In this document: in pieces, positions 24,567-32,879 of the stretch | Layout of the letters: each line of letters starts with the position of its first letter | Numbering within the stretch: position 1 is the stretch's first letter | Origin: Bacteroidales bacterium UBA4360 | GTDB taxonomy: Bacteria; Bacteroidota; Bacteroidia; Bacteroidales; UBA932 | NCBI GenBank assembly: GCA_002393945.1 | Contig: DGSO01000013.1 | Location: 216,267 to 252,985 of the forward strand | DNA: 36,719 bases | Direction: 5' to 3' | Program-made: the position numbers and the translations under genes | Notes under the pieces: generated by a model | What the model was told of the DNA's origin: nothing | Databases searched by the model: none | What the model saw: the letters and a program-made list of their open reading frames with translations, nothing else

Positions 24567-26815
24567 TGGGAGAACTTGCACCCCTTATTGCAGACCTTGC
24601 ACTGATACTTATATGCGCCGGCGTTATGACCCTCATCTTCAAGAAGCTGGGTCAGCCGCTGGTGCTGGGCTATATACTGGCCGGCTTCATCGCAAGTCCC
24701 CATTTCTCCCTCACTCCGTCCGTCATCGATGCCGCCAGCATCCATGTGTGGTCCGACATCGGCGTGATCTTTCTCCTGTTCGCCCTCGGACTCGAGTTCA
24801 GCTTCAAGAAGATAGTCAAGGTTGGGGGCGCTGCAATCATTGCGGCGCTCACCATTATCTTCGGCATGATATTCCTGGGGTTCACGGTGGGATCGGCCCT
24901 TGGTTGGAGCAAGATGGACGCCCTTTTCCTGGGAGGCATGATTTCCATGTCTTCCACTACCATTATCTATAAGGCATTCGAAGACCTGGGGCTCGCAAAG
25001 AAGAAGTTCGCAGGGCTTGTCATGTCCATCCTTATCCTGGAGGACATCCTTGCCGTTGTGCTCATGGTCGTCCTGTCGACCATCTCCGTTTCCTCTTCAT
25101 TCGAAGGCGGGGCACTGGTTGGGAGCATCTTCAAACTGGTCTTCTACCTTGTCCTGTGGCTGGTGATGGGTATTTATCTCATCCCCCTCATACTTCGGAA
25201 GACGAAGAAACTCCTCAGCGACGAAACCCTCCTGGTAGTGTCCCTAGGCCTCTGTTTCCTCATGGTGGTCATTGCCGACAAGGCCGGCTTCTCTGCCGCT
25301 TTCGGCGCCTTCATCATGGGCTCTATCCTTGCCGAAACCCTTGAGGCAGAGCATATAGAAAGACTGGTAAAACCGGTCAAGGACCTCTTCGGCGCCATAT
25401 TCTTTGTTTCCGTGGGCATGATGGTAGACCCTGCCATGATAGCGCAGTACTGGCTCCCTATCCTCATTATCACCATTACCGTGATAGTGGGACAGGCCAC
25501 CTTCGCAACCCTTGGCACCCTGCTGTCGGGCCAGCCGCTCAGAACCGCCATCCAGTGCGGCTTTTCGCTCACCCAGATAGGTGAGTTCGCCTTCATCATC
25601 GCGTCCTTGGGCGTTGCCCTTGGCGTCACTTCCAACTTCCTGTATCCCATAGTGGTGGCGGTTTCCGTCATCACCATATTCCTTACGCCTTACATGATAA
25701 GGCTGGCAGAACCCGCTTACGCAAAGATTTACAAGATTATGCCCCAGAAGGCCAAAGACTTCCTTGACGGCTATGCCGAAAGTGCAGAACCCGCCACCCA
25801 GAAGGACAGCCCCTGGAAGGTCTACCTTGGCGGCATCGCCGGCACCCTTGTGATCAACGTAATCCTTTCGATCGCAATCTGCACCATCGGCTTCGGTTTC
25901 CTTCTTCCGCTGGCAAAGGAGTGGATTCCCGGCATCTGGGCCGATATCGCCACCGCAGCCGTCATCCTTGCCGTCCTTTCGCCTTTCCTGAGGACCATCC
26001 TTGTGAAGGGCAACAAATCCAAGGAATTCAGCCAGCTCTGGGATGAGAACCGCTCCAACAGGGCGCCTCTCGTTGCCAGCATCGTGGTCCGGTATGCCAT
26101 AGTCCTTGGTTTCATCTTCTACGTGCTTGCACGTCTGTTCCACATATCGGTCATCCTTATAATCCTGCTTGCCCTCGCCATCCTTGGCGTGATTGTTTTC
26201 AACCGCTGGACAAGACGCTCGTCCCATGTGATTTCCGAAACCTTCCAGACCAACCTCCGTTCCCGCGAAATGAGGGCTGAATACCTGGGCGAAAAGACCC
26301 CCGAATATGCCGAAGACCTCATCGACAAGGACCTCCACCTTGCCGATTATGAAATCCCGGCAGAGGTGGAATGGGCCGGGGAGGAGCTCCGTGAGCTGGA
26401 TTTCGGCAGGAAGTACGGCATCCATGTGGTGTCCATCCTCCGTGGCAGCAAACGCATCAACATTCCAAGCGCCCATGACCGCATCTTCCCCCTGGACAAG
26501 ATTCAGGTGATCGGCACCGACACCGGGCTCGAGGCCTTCGGAAAGGCCCTCCAGGCAACTGATGCCGATATTCCCGATGACCTGTCCCGTCAGGAGATGA
26601 TCATGCGAAGGCTTCTTATCGGCCCTGATTCGCCCTTTGTCGGCAAGACCATCCATGAGGCCGGAATCCGCAGCGTATGGCACTGTGTCGTTGCCGGTGT
26701 CGAAAGGAATGACGGCGCCCTCCACATTCCCAGTGCAGCCACGGTCCTTCAGGAAGGGGACACCGTATGGCTCGTAGGGGAGCACAAGGACATTGAAAAA
26801 ATCATGACTGCATAA
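24566..26815 (+). CDS. CPA2-family cation:proton antiporter with two TrkA-C domains
   Basis: This is a predicted inner-membrane K+ or Na+/H+ antiporter of the KefB/RosB type. The 749-residue protein begins with the CPA2 transporter domain (about 1-385): GQPLVLGYILAGF, DIGVIFLLFALGLEFS, SMSSTTIIYKAFEDL and SILILEDILAVVL. Four more hydrophobic segments lie between about 415 and 550. Two regulatory TrkA-C (RCK_C) domains then follow at about 600-665 and 675-749, the second ending in VLQEGDTVWLVGEHKDIEKI. No Rossmann NAD-binding RCK_N domain with a GxGxxG motif is visible, so direct nucleotide gating by that route is not supported. The ATG overlaps the rny stop and the 5'-nucleotidase gene follows by one base. 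Confidence 0.9.
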   Translation: MGELAPLIADLALILICAGVMTLIFKKLGQPLVLGYILAGFIASPHFSLTPSVIDAASIHVWSDIGVIFLLFALGLEFSFKKIVKVGGAAIIAALTIIFGMIFLGFTVGSALGWSKMDALFLGGMISMSSTTIIYKAFEDLGLAKKKFAGLVMSILILEDILAVVLMVVLSTISVSSSFEGGALVGSIFKLVFYLVLWLVMGIYLIPLILRKTKKLLSDETLLVVSLGLCFLMVVIADKAGFSAAFGAFIMGSILAETLEAEHIERLVKPVKDLFGAIFFVSVGMMVDPAMIAQYWLPILIITITVIVGQATFATLGTLLSGQPLRTAIQCGFSLTQIGEFAFIIASLGVALGVTSNFLYPIVVAVSVITIFLTPYMIRLAEPAYAKIYKIMPQKAKDFLDGYAESAEPATQKDSPWKVYLGGIAGTLVINVILSIAICTIGFGFLLPLAKEWIPGIWADIATAAVILAVLSPFLRTILVKGNKSKEFSQLWDENRSNRAPLVASIVVRYAIVLGFIFYVLARLFHISVILIILLALAILGVIVFNRWTRRSSHVISETFQTNLRSREMRAEYLGEKTPEYAEDLIDKDLHLADYEIPAEVEWAGEELRELDFGRKYGIHVVSILRGSKRINIPSAHDRIFPLDKIQVIGTDTGLEAFGKALQATDADIPDDLSRQEMIMRRLLIGPDSPFVGKTIHEAGIRSVWHCVVAGVERNDGALHIPSAATVLQEGDTVWLVGEHKDIEKIMTA

Positions 26816-26816
26816 T

Positions 26817-28544
26817 ATGAAAAGACTGTTTATCCTGATTGCCGCACTCTCGGCGCTCCTCTCATGTTCCCGCACCCTCAAGGACGGAGATTACACCCTT
26901 ACGGTCCTCTCCACCAATGACGTACACGGCACATGGTTCGACTCAACCTATGTGGGCGGCCGGGTCAAAAAGTCCGTATTTGCAATCAACCACTATGTAG
27001 ACAGCGTCCGCAAGGCCGACGGGCTGGAGAACGTCCTTCTCATTGACGCCGGCGACTGCCTCCAGGGAGACAACGCCGCCTACTACTACAACTTTGTAGA
27101 CACGACATCGACGCACCTTTTCTCGCGCATCATGGAGTACATGAAGTACGATGCCATAGCAATGGGCAACCACGATGTGGAAACCGGTCACCCGGTTTAT
27201 GACAGGGTGCAGAAAGAACTTCTCAAGGGCGGTACTGAATTCCTTGCCGGAAATGCCGTAAAGAACGACGGCTCAGGTACTTACTTCCCTCTGTACAAGG
27301 TGGTGAAAAAGGCCGGTCTCAAGATCGCCGTCCTGGGTTACACCAACGCCAACATCAAGGCCTGGCTCTCCGAAGAGCTCTGGAGCGGGATGCACTTTGT
27401 ATCCATTGCCGATATCATCCAGCGGGACGTTGACTTTGTCCGTGCCAAGGAGAAACCTGACGTTTTGGTGGCATCCATGCACTCTGCATGCGGTAAAGGC
27501 GACGGAACCATACTCGAGGCCGAAGCCCTTGACGCCTTCAACAGCGTCCAGGGTGTAGACTGGCTCATCTGCGGCCATGACCACATCCCCTATGTGGAAA
27601 CCCGCGAGAACAGTGCCCTGCTGAATTCAGGCAGCCACAGCCGCTACCTTGCCCACGGCAAGATGCACCTCAAGGTAGAAGGGGGCAAGATAGTCTCCAA
27701 GACTTTCGAGACCGATCTCATCCCCGTGGACGCAACAAAGGCAGACCCTGTGATGAGGGAGAAATTCCGTTCCGACTTCGAAGCCGTGAAAGCCTTCACC
27801 GTTCAGAAAGTGGGAACTCTGGCTACGGATCTCAGGACCCGCGACTCATATGCCGGCCAGAGCGACTACATGAACTTGATTCATTATATCACGATGAGCC
27901 GTCCCGACGTGGAGATATCCATTGCTGCACCTCTTACCTTCAATAGTACGATAAAGAGCGGAGACCTCCTGTATAACGACCTCTTCACTATCTATCCTTT
28001 TGAGAATCAGCTCTATGTGGTGACGATGACCGGCGAGGAGCTTGTCCGTTACCTGGAAGCATCCTATGACAGGTGGATAGTCACTCCCGGCCAGCATGTC
28101 CTCAGGCTGCGTGCCGGAGACAACCGCCGCACCGGAGAACGCCGTTACTCGTTCGAGAACGCGTTCTTCAACTTCGACTCTGCAGGTGGAATCAATTATA
28201 CCGTAGACGTTACCAAGCCCCGCGGCAGCAGGATCCACGTTTACTCGATGGCAAACGGTGAACCTTTCGATCCGGACCGCACATATAACGTGGGCATGAC
28301 TTCATACCGCGCAAGCGGCGGCGGAGACCTCCTCAAGGAAATCGGCATAGAATCTGAGGAGATTGACAGGCGCATAGTCAACCGCTATCCTGAAATCCGC
28401 TCCCTAATATATGACTCCATAACCGAGCACAAGGAGATGGATCCCAGGGCCTGCGTCGCTACCGTCGGCACCTGGCAGTTCGTTCCCGAAAAGGCACGCA
28501 AGCTTCTCGATGCCGATATGAAACTCCTCTTTGAGAGATACTAG
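26817..28544 (+). CDS. 5'-nucleotidase/metallophosphatase lipoprotein
   Basis: This is a predicted exported enzyme that removes phosphate from nucleotides, giving nucleosides for uptake. The 575-residue protein has a lipoprotein leader (Cys17, LLSC). A calcineurin-like metallophosphatase domain carries STNDVHG (Asp35, His37), IDAGD, MGNHDVETG (Asn118, His119) and CGHDH (His254, His256). A C-terminal 5'-nucleotidase domain (from about 340) contains NPLIHY-like NLIHYIT, YNDLFTIYPFEN and the substrate-side FDSAGGINYTVD. UshA-type architecture is complete. Its stop codon shares CTAG with the stop of the convergent purine nucleoside phosphorylase gene, which is suggestive because that enzyme acts on the product. 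Confidence 0.92.
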   Translation: MKRLFILIAALSALLSCSRTLKDGDYTLTVLSTNDVHGTWFDSTYVGGRVKKSVFAINHYVDSVRKADGLENVLLIDAGDCLQGDNAAYYYNFVDTTSTHLFSRIMEYMKYDAIAMGNHDVETGHPVYDRVQKELLKGGTEFLAGNAVKNDGSGTYFPLYKVVKKAGLKIAVLGYTNANIKAWLSEELWSGMHFVSIADIIQRDVDFVRAKEKPDVLVASMHSACGKGDGTILEAEALDAFNSVQGVDWLICGHDHIPYVETRENSALLNSGSHSRYLAHGKMHLKVEGGKIVSKTFETDLIPVDATKADPVMREKFRSDFEAVKAFTVQKVGTLATDLRTRDSYAGQSDYMNLIHYITMSRPDVEISIAAPLTFNSTIKSGDLLYNDLFTIYPFENQLYVVTMTGEELVRYLEASYDRWIVTPGQHVLRLRAGDNRRTGERRYSFENAFFNFDSAGGINYTVDVTKPRGSRIHVYSMANGEPFDPDRTYNVGMTSYRASGGGDLLKEIGIESEEIDRRIVNRYPEIRSLIYDSITEHKEMDPRACVATVGTWQFVPEKARKLLDADMKLLFERY

Positions 28545-29365
28545 AGTTTCTCAATCAGTTTTCGGAATATCAGCGACATCTTGTCGGCGGCGGCGTCGGC
28601 GGCCTTCACGATGGCTTCGCCGTCGGTGACGTAGTCTTCATCGTCGGTGGCGTGGGCTACGTCAGTTATCACGGACATGCCGAAGACGGGGATGGAGGAG
28701 TGGCGGGCTACGATAACCTCCGGGGCTGTGCTCATGCCGACAGCATCGGCACCGATAGTGCGGAAATAGCCGTATTCTGCGGGAGTTTCATAGCAGGGAC
28801 CCGTGCAGGCCACGTAAACGCCCTTGCGAAGGACGATGCCCTCCTTTGCGGCAACCCTTTCCGCCAGGCGGATAAGGGAAGGGTCGTACGGACGGGTCAT
28901 GTCCGGGAACCTGGGGCCGAAGTCTTCCAGATTGGGGCCGATGAGGGGGTTGGGAAGGAGGTTGATGTGGTCCTTGATTATCATGAGGTCTCCCACGCGG
29001 AAGCCCAGGTTTGTTCCGCCGGCGGCGTTGGAAACGAAAAGATACTGTATGCCGATGACCTTCATCACCCTGATGGGCAGCGTAACCTGCGTCATCTCAT
29101 ATCCTTCGTAGTAGTGGATGCGCCCCTGCATTGCAATCACGGTTTTACCGCTCAGCTGACCTACGATAAAGTTACCCTTATGGCCGATTGCCGTAGATAC
29201 GGGGAAGCCGGGAATGTCCTTGTAGGGGATTACCACGGGGTTTTCAATCTGCTCTGCAAGTTTGCCGAGTCCGGAACCGAGGACTATGCCAACGGTGGGC
29301 TCCAGCTTTCCTAACTGTTTGCGGACATACGCTGCCGCAGCGTTTATGGTTTCGAGATAAGTCAT
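28541..29365 (-). CDS. Purine nucleoside phosphorylase, Asp235 paralogue
   Basis: This is a trimeric-type purine nucleoside phosphorylase that splits purine nucleosides with phosphate into base and (deoxy)ribose-1-phosphate. The 274-residue protein has the family motifs GIVLGSGLG (phosphate loop), STAIGHKG, GRIHYYEGY, VSNAAGG and TGPCYETPAEY with the purine-binding Glu193, then ADAVGMSTAPEVIVARH. At the position of human Asn243 it has Asp235 (SVITDVAH), the residue type used by the related methylthioadenosine phosphorylases for adenine. The position of human His257, which contacts the sugar 5'-OH, appears to be Gly249. It overlaps the upstream paralogue by ATGA and is about 69% identical to it by a hand count. 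Confidence 0.93.
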   Translation of the reverse strand: MTYLETINAAAAYVRKQLGKLEPTVGIVLGSGLGKLAEQIENPVVIPYKDIPGFPVSTAIGHKGNFIVGQLSGKTVIAMQGRIHYYEGYEMTQVTLPIRVMKVIGIQYLFVSNAAGGTNLGFRVGDLMIIKDHINLLPNPLIGPNLEDFGPRFPDMTRPYDPSLIRLAERVAAKEGIVLRKGVYVACTGPCYETPAEYGYFRTIGADAVGMSTAPEVIVARHSSIPVFGMSVITDVAHATDDEDYVTDGEAIVKAADAAADKMSLIFRKLIEKL

Positions 29366-30186
29366 AGTGATTCAATCATTTTTGTGATGAGCGTCGTCAT
29401 CTCATCGGCCGCCTGGTTGGCTGCGGCCACTACATCGTCCCCGTCGTTTTCGTAATCTTCGGCATAATCGTCGTGGGCCTCGTTGGTGATTACCGAGATG
29501 CCGAACACGGGAATGCCGGCATGCCTTGCGACGATGACCTCCGGGACTGTGCTCATGCCAACGGCGTCACCGCCTATGATGCGGTAGAACTTGTATTCTG
29601 CCGGAGTTTCATAGGAGGGACCGGTGTCGGCCACGTAAACGCCCTTCTGGAGCGGGAAGCCGATTTTCTTGGCGATGCGCTGCGCCAGACGGATCAGGGA
29701 AGGGTCGTACGGGCGGGTCATGTCGGGGAACCTGGGTCCAATCTCGTCAAAGTTGGGGCCGATGAGGGGATTGGGCAGAAGATTGATATGGTCCTTTATA
29801 ATCATGAGGTCTCCCACGTGGTAGCTGAAGTTGATTCCGCCTGCCGCGTTTGAGACGAAGAGATACTTGATCCCGAGTTCAATCATCACCCTGATGGGCA
29901 GCACGACCTTTGCCATGCCGTAGCCTTCATAGTAGTGAATGCGGCCCTGCATTGCGATGACCGTCTTGCCGGCAAGGGTGCCCACGATGAAATTGCCCTT
30001 GTGCCCGGTGGCTGTCGATACAGGGAAGCCGGGAATGCTGCCGTAGGGGATTACAATCTGATTCTCAATGGAATCTGCGAGCTGCCCCAGGCCGCTGCCA
30101 AGGACTATGCCAAGTTCCGGCTTTTGGCCGCAGATGCGTTCAAGGACGCAGCTTGCCGCATCCTTGATTTCTTTTCTGTGGTCCAT
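29362..30186 (-). CDS. Purine nucleoside phosphorylase, Asn235 paralogue
   Basis: This is the first of two tandem purine nucleoside phosphorylases, also 274 residues. It aligns with the second without gaps. It keeps GIVLGSGLG, STATGHKG, GRIHYYEGY, SNAAGG, TGPSYETPAEY (Glu193) and GDAVGMSTVPEVIVARH. It carries Asn235 (SVITNEAH), which matches human Asn243 and predicts ordinary inosine/guanosine specificity. As in its partner, the usual sugar-contacting His is replaced (Gly249). The two copies diverge most at both ends and around residues 171-180. It lies five bases after the DUF3276 gene, so the three form one operon. Confidence 0.93.
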   Translation of the reverse strand: MDHRKEIKDAASCVLERICGQKPELGIVLGSGLGQLADSIENQIVIPYGSIPGFPVSTATGHKGNFIVGTLAGKTVIAMQGRIHYYEGYGMAKVVLPIRVMIELGIKYLFVSNAAGGINFSYHVGDLMIIKDHINLLPNPLIGPNFDEIGPRFPDMTRPYDPSLIRLAQRIAKKIGFPLQKGVYVADTGPSYETPAEYKFYRIIGGDAVGMSTVPEVIVARHAGIPVFGISVITNEAHDDYAEDYENDGDDVVAAANQAADEMTTLITKMIESL

Positions 30187-30191
30187 ACGCT

Positions 30192-30533
30192 CTAGAATTC
30201 TTCCTGGGATTCGTCTTCCTTGGGAGTGTACTGACGGATGGGAGCGTCGTGGAGGAGGTCGTGGCAGATGTATTTCACGGCTTCCTGGAGGCCCTCTGAG
30301 AATTTCTCGAAGTCTTCCTTATAGAGGAAAATCTTGTGCTTGTCGTAGGTGAAACTGCCGTCGCGTTCCGTGCGGCGTTTGCTTTCTGTGATTGTCAGAT
30401 AGTAGTCATTGTTACCCTTCGTTGCTTTCACATCGAAGAAATACGTACGTTTTCCGGCACGGACCGGTTTTGAATAAACGTCTTCCGAGCTCCGCTCCTG
30501 GGCGCGCCCACGCTCAAAATCTTCATTGTACAT
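30192..30533 (-). CDS. DUF3276 PUR-like nucleic-acid-binding protein
   Basis: This 113-residue protein belongs to the DUF3276 family, a single PUR repeat related to the Pur-alpha-like single-strand DNA/RNA-binding protein of Borrelia. Recognisable features are SKPVRAGKRTYFFDVKATK, a YYLTITESKRR strand, KHKIFLYKEDFEKFSEGL and an acidic C-terminus. It has no signal peptide, so it should act in the cytoplasm. Regulation or RNA binding is likely from family resemblance but not shown here. It is the first gene of an operon with two purine nucleoside phosphorylases and is divergent from nusB. The ATG at 30533 follows a TACATTTG box by 27 bases. Confidence 0.88.
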   Translation of the reverse strand: MYNEDFERGRAQERSSEDVYSKPVRAGKRTYFFDVKATKGNNDYYLTITESKRRTERDGSFTYDKHKIFLYKEDFEKFSEGLQEAVKYICHDLLHDAPIRQYTPKEDESQEEF

Positions 30534-30560
30534 GACGTGTTTCTTTTAGTATTAGTGATA

Positions 30561-30568
30561 CAAATGTA
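30561..30568 (-). promoter_or_regulatory. -7 promoter box for the DUF3276-phosphorylase operon
   Basis: Read on the minus strand this is TACATTTG, matching TAnnTTTG. It predicts a leader of a little over 20 bases before the ATG at 30533. No -33 TTG is evident. Confidence 0.55.
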
Positions 30569-30589
30569 GGTAATTTATTTAAAAAACAC

Positions 30590-30597
30590 TAACTTTG
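30590..30597 (+). promoter_or_regulatory. -7 promoter box for the nusB operon
   Basis: TAACTTTG lies 19 bases before the ATG at 30617 and back to back with the minus-strand box at 30561-30568. A TTG at 30608 could open the same frame, but the ATG nine bases later is the better start. Confidence 0.6.
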
Positions 30598-30616
30598 TGC
30601 TGTAAAATTGTGCCGT

Positions 30617-31576
30617 ATGTTAAATCGAAGAATTCTCCGTGTAAAAGCTTACAAAGTCCTATACTCATGTGCTGAGAATCAGGCCCTTTCGCTGAAAGAC
30701 GCCCTGGGCGAACTGAATGCCGGACTCGAAGCCGCACGGGACCTGTACATATATCTTCTGGGTATCATCCCTGCTCTCACCGCAGAAGCTGCAAGAAGAA
30801 TCGAAGCCGCAAAGGAAAAATTCAACCCCACCGAGGAAGAGCTCAACCCTTCCATGAAGTTCGTCTCCAATGCCTTTGCCCGTATCCTGAACGAAGACCC
30901 GGACTACCAGCGCCTCATCGAGAAGAAGCATTTCTCCTGGGAGCAGAACGACTCCCTGGTGAACAGTCTCTGGGAGACCATCCGCACCCGCCAGTATTTC
31001 AAGGACTACATGGCCTCTGAAGACAGCTCCATCAAGGCTGATGCAGCCCTCTGGAAGGCCGTTTTTTCCAATGAACTTGAAGACAGCGACGCCCTTCTCT
31101 CCATCCTCGAGGACAACTCCCTTTTCTGGACTGCCGATGACCTCGGCTACGTCCTGGGCTTCTCCCTCAAGGCCTTCGACCGCATGGCCAAAACCGGCAC
31201 CTGGAACCTTCCTCCTCTCTATCAGAGCGAAATCCTCCAGGCCGAAGGCAAAAAGGCCGACAGCGATTCCGACTTCGTCCGCACCCTTCTCACCGTTGCG
31301 TTCGGCCGCAGGGAAGAGTATGCGAAGCTCATATCCGGAAACGTCTCCAAGTGGGATCTGGAGCGCCTTTGCACATCGGACATCATCCTTGTCTCCATGG
31401 GCATTGCAGAGGCCGTCGCATTCCCGGAGATTCCCCTCAAGGTCTCCATCAACGAGTACGTAGAAATAGCCAAATACTATTCCACACCCCGCTCCAGCGG
31501 CTTTGTGAACGGTCTTCTGGACCGCATCACCCGCGACATGCAGCAGCGTGGAGAAATCGTAAAAAACAATTTATAA
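30617..31576 (+). CDS. nusB: Transcription antitermination factor NusB, long Bacteroidota form
   Basis: This is an antitermination and rRNA-transcription factor that pairs with ribosomal protein S10. At 319 residues it is more than twice the size of E. coli NusB, as usual in Bacteroidota. It starts with MLNRRILRVKAYKVLYS, like the first helix of NusB (RxKA-x-Q-LY). A helical middle region follows, then the canonical C-terminal half (about 190-310): KAFDRMAKTG, SKWDLERLCTSDIILVSMGIAEA, FPEIPLKVSINEYVEIAKYYS and SSGFVNGLLDRI. The last motif is diagnostic of NusB. It starts the nusB-yajC-ybbR-coaE cluster; yajC follows after three bases. Confidence 0.93.
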   Translation: MLNRRILRVKAYKVLYSCAENQALSLKDALGELNAGLEAARDLYIYLLGIIPALTAEAARRIEAAKEKFNPTEEELNPSMKFVSNAFARILNEDPDYQRLIEKKHFSWEQNDSLVNSLWETIRTRQYFKDYMASEDSSIKADAALWKAVFSNELEDSDALLSILEDNSLFWTADDLGYVLGFSLKAFDRMAKTGTWNLPPLYQSEILQAEGKKADSDSDFVRTLLTVAFGRREEYAKLISGNVSKWDLERLCTSDIILVSMGIAEAVAFPEIPLKVSINEYVEIAKYYSTPRSSGFVNGLLDRITRDMQQRGEIVKNNL

Positions 31577-31579
31577 ACC

Positions 31580-31906
31580 ATGAATACCCTTACTATTTAC
31601 GCACTTCAGGCAGCCGCTCCCGCAGCAGGTCAGCAGAGCGCCCTTCCTACTATCCTCATGTTCGCCGCCATCATCCTCGTGATGTGGCTCTTCATGATCC
31701 GTCCCCAGCGCAAGCAGCAGAAGGAACTCCAGAATTTCCGCAATTCCCTCAAGAAGGGAGACAAGGTGGTTACCGTCGGCGGTATCTACGGAGAAATCCT
31801 CGAGGTCAATGAAAAGACCGCCCTAATCCGTGTAGACGGCGACGTAAAACTCCGCGTAGACAAGCAGGGCCTCGTAAAGGACTATTCCGAGACTGCACAG
31901 TCCTAA
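31580..31906 (+). CDS. yajC: Preprotein translocase accessory subunit YajC
   Basis: This is a small inner-membrane partner of SecDF in protein export. The 108-residue protein has one transmembrane helix (about 22-40, TILMFAAIILVMWLFMI) followed at once by the diagnostic RPQRKQQKELQNFRNSLKKG and a small beta domain (VVTVGGIYGEILEVNE...ALIRVDGDVKLRV). The N-terminal 20 residues are Ala/Gln-rich, as usual. It lies in the nusB cluster with short gaps on both sides. Confidence 0.95.
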   Translation: MNTLTIYALQAAAPAAGQQSALPTILMFAAIILVMWLFMIRPQRKQQKELQNFRNSLKKGDKVVTVGGIYGEILEVNEKTALIRVDGDVKLRVDKQGLVKDYSETAQS

Positions 31907-31910
31907 GGAC

Positions 31911-32879
31911 GTGTCCCTGAGAGATCGTATAAAACTCCGCCTTGGAGGAAGGGAAAGAGAGATTGCGTTTCTCGTCTTTTCCCTTCTTCTGGCTTTTGGC
32001 GTGTGGTTTTTCACGAATCTTGCAAAGACCTATTCCGGCACCATCAGCGTTCCGGTCATTGCAGAGTGTAATATCGACGGGCATTCCAACCAGTCTTCCA
32101 ATACGGCCATAGTCAGCGCCCGCTGCAGGGTGGACGGTTTCCGCCTTGTGAGGGAGCAGAGCCGCTCGGACAAGAAGCCCGTCGTGGTTCGGTTCGACAG
32201 GGCCGACCTTCGCCGCACCGGCGAGGACAGCTGGGCCATCTTCGGCAGCGCCAAGAACTCCTATATCAACGCTTTCTTCGGTGAAGGGGCCTCGCTCGAA
32301 GCCTTTATCACCGACACCCTCAGCTTTGTCTTTGCCAGGGAAAACCACAAGAAAGTGCCCGTGGAAGTGCCCCTGACCGTCACCTGCCGTAGCCAGTTCA
32401 TGCAGAGCGGCCAGTTCAAGGTGTATCCCGATTCAGTCACCCTCTATGGCGAGGACAACCGCCTGGACGCGATAGACAAGGTAACCACAACCCGCCTCAC
32501 CTTTGCCGATGTAGACGAAACCCGTCACGGCGTGGTGCGCCTTAACCGCCCCAAGGGCCTCAGGATGTCTGCCGATGAAGTCACCTACGAACTTCCCATC
32601 TCCCGTTATGTGGAGCTTCAGGGTAATTACCAGGTAGAGGTATACAACGCTCCCGCCGGAACAGACCTGCAGGTCTATCCGTCTGTTGCCAACGTAACCC
32701 TCCGCTGTGCATTCCCTCTGGTAAAGGACCCGCTTCCGAACCTCCGCGTGTACGTTGACTATCACGATTTTACTGAATCCAAGTCCGGCACCTGTGTCCC
32801 AAGGATCCAGCGCATGCCTCAGGGCGTCCTGAGCTGCCATATAGAGCCGGAAGTCCTCGAATGCATAGAACTCCGATGA
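31911..32879 (+). CDS. YbbR-domain (CdaR-like) membrane protein
   Basis: This 322-residue protein has a basic N-terminus, one transmembrane helix (about 17-37, IAFLVFSLLLAFGVWFF) and an extracytoplasmic part made of YbbR-like beta repeats (for example VPLTVTCRSQF followed by VTLYGEDNRLDAIDKVTT). In Firmicutes the YbbR protein CdaR regulates the c-di-AMP cyclase CdaA. In Bacteroidota the role is not established, and no cyclase gene is next to it here. The GTG at 31911 is used, four bases after the yajC stop; it retains the whole basic N-terminus. Its stop overlaps coaE by ATGA. Confidence 0.85.
   Translation: MSLRDRIKLRLGGREREIAFLVFSLLLAFGVWFFTNLAKTYSGTISVPVIAECNIDGHSNQSSNTAIVSARCRVDGFRLVREQSRSDKKPVVVRFDRADLRRTGEDSWAIFGSAKNSYINAFFGEGASLEAFITDTLSFVFARENHKKVPVEVPLTVTCRSQFMQSGQFKVYPDSVTLYGEDNRLDAIDKVTTTRLTFADVDETRHGVVRLNRPKGLRMSADEVTYELPISRYVELQGNYQVEVYNAPAGTDLQVYPSVANVTLRCAFPLVKDPLPNLRVYVDYHDFTESKSGTCVPRIQRMPQGVLSCHIEPEVLECIELR

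Noticed and set aside
25244..26881. 545-codon open frame antisense to the antiporter
   Set aside because: The plus strand has clear CPA2 and TrkA-C motifs. The antisense frame is rich in Gly, Asp and His without any family signature.
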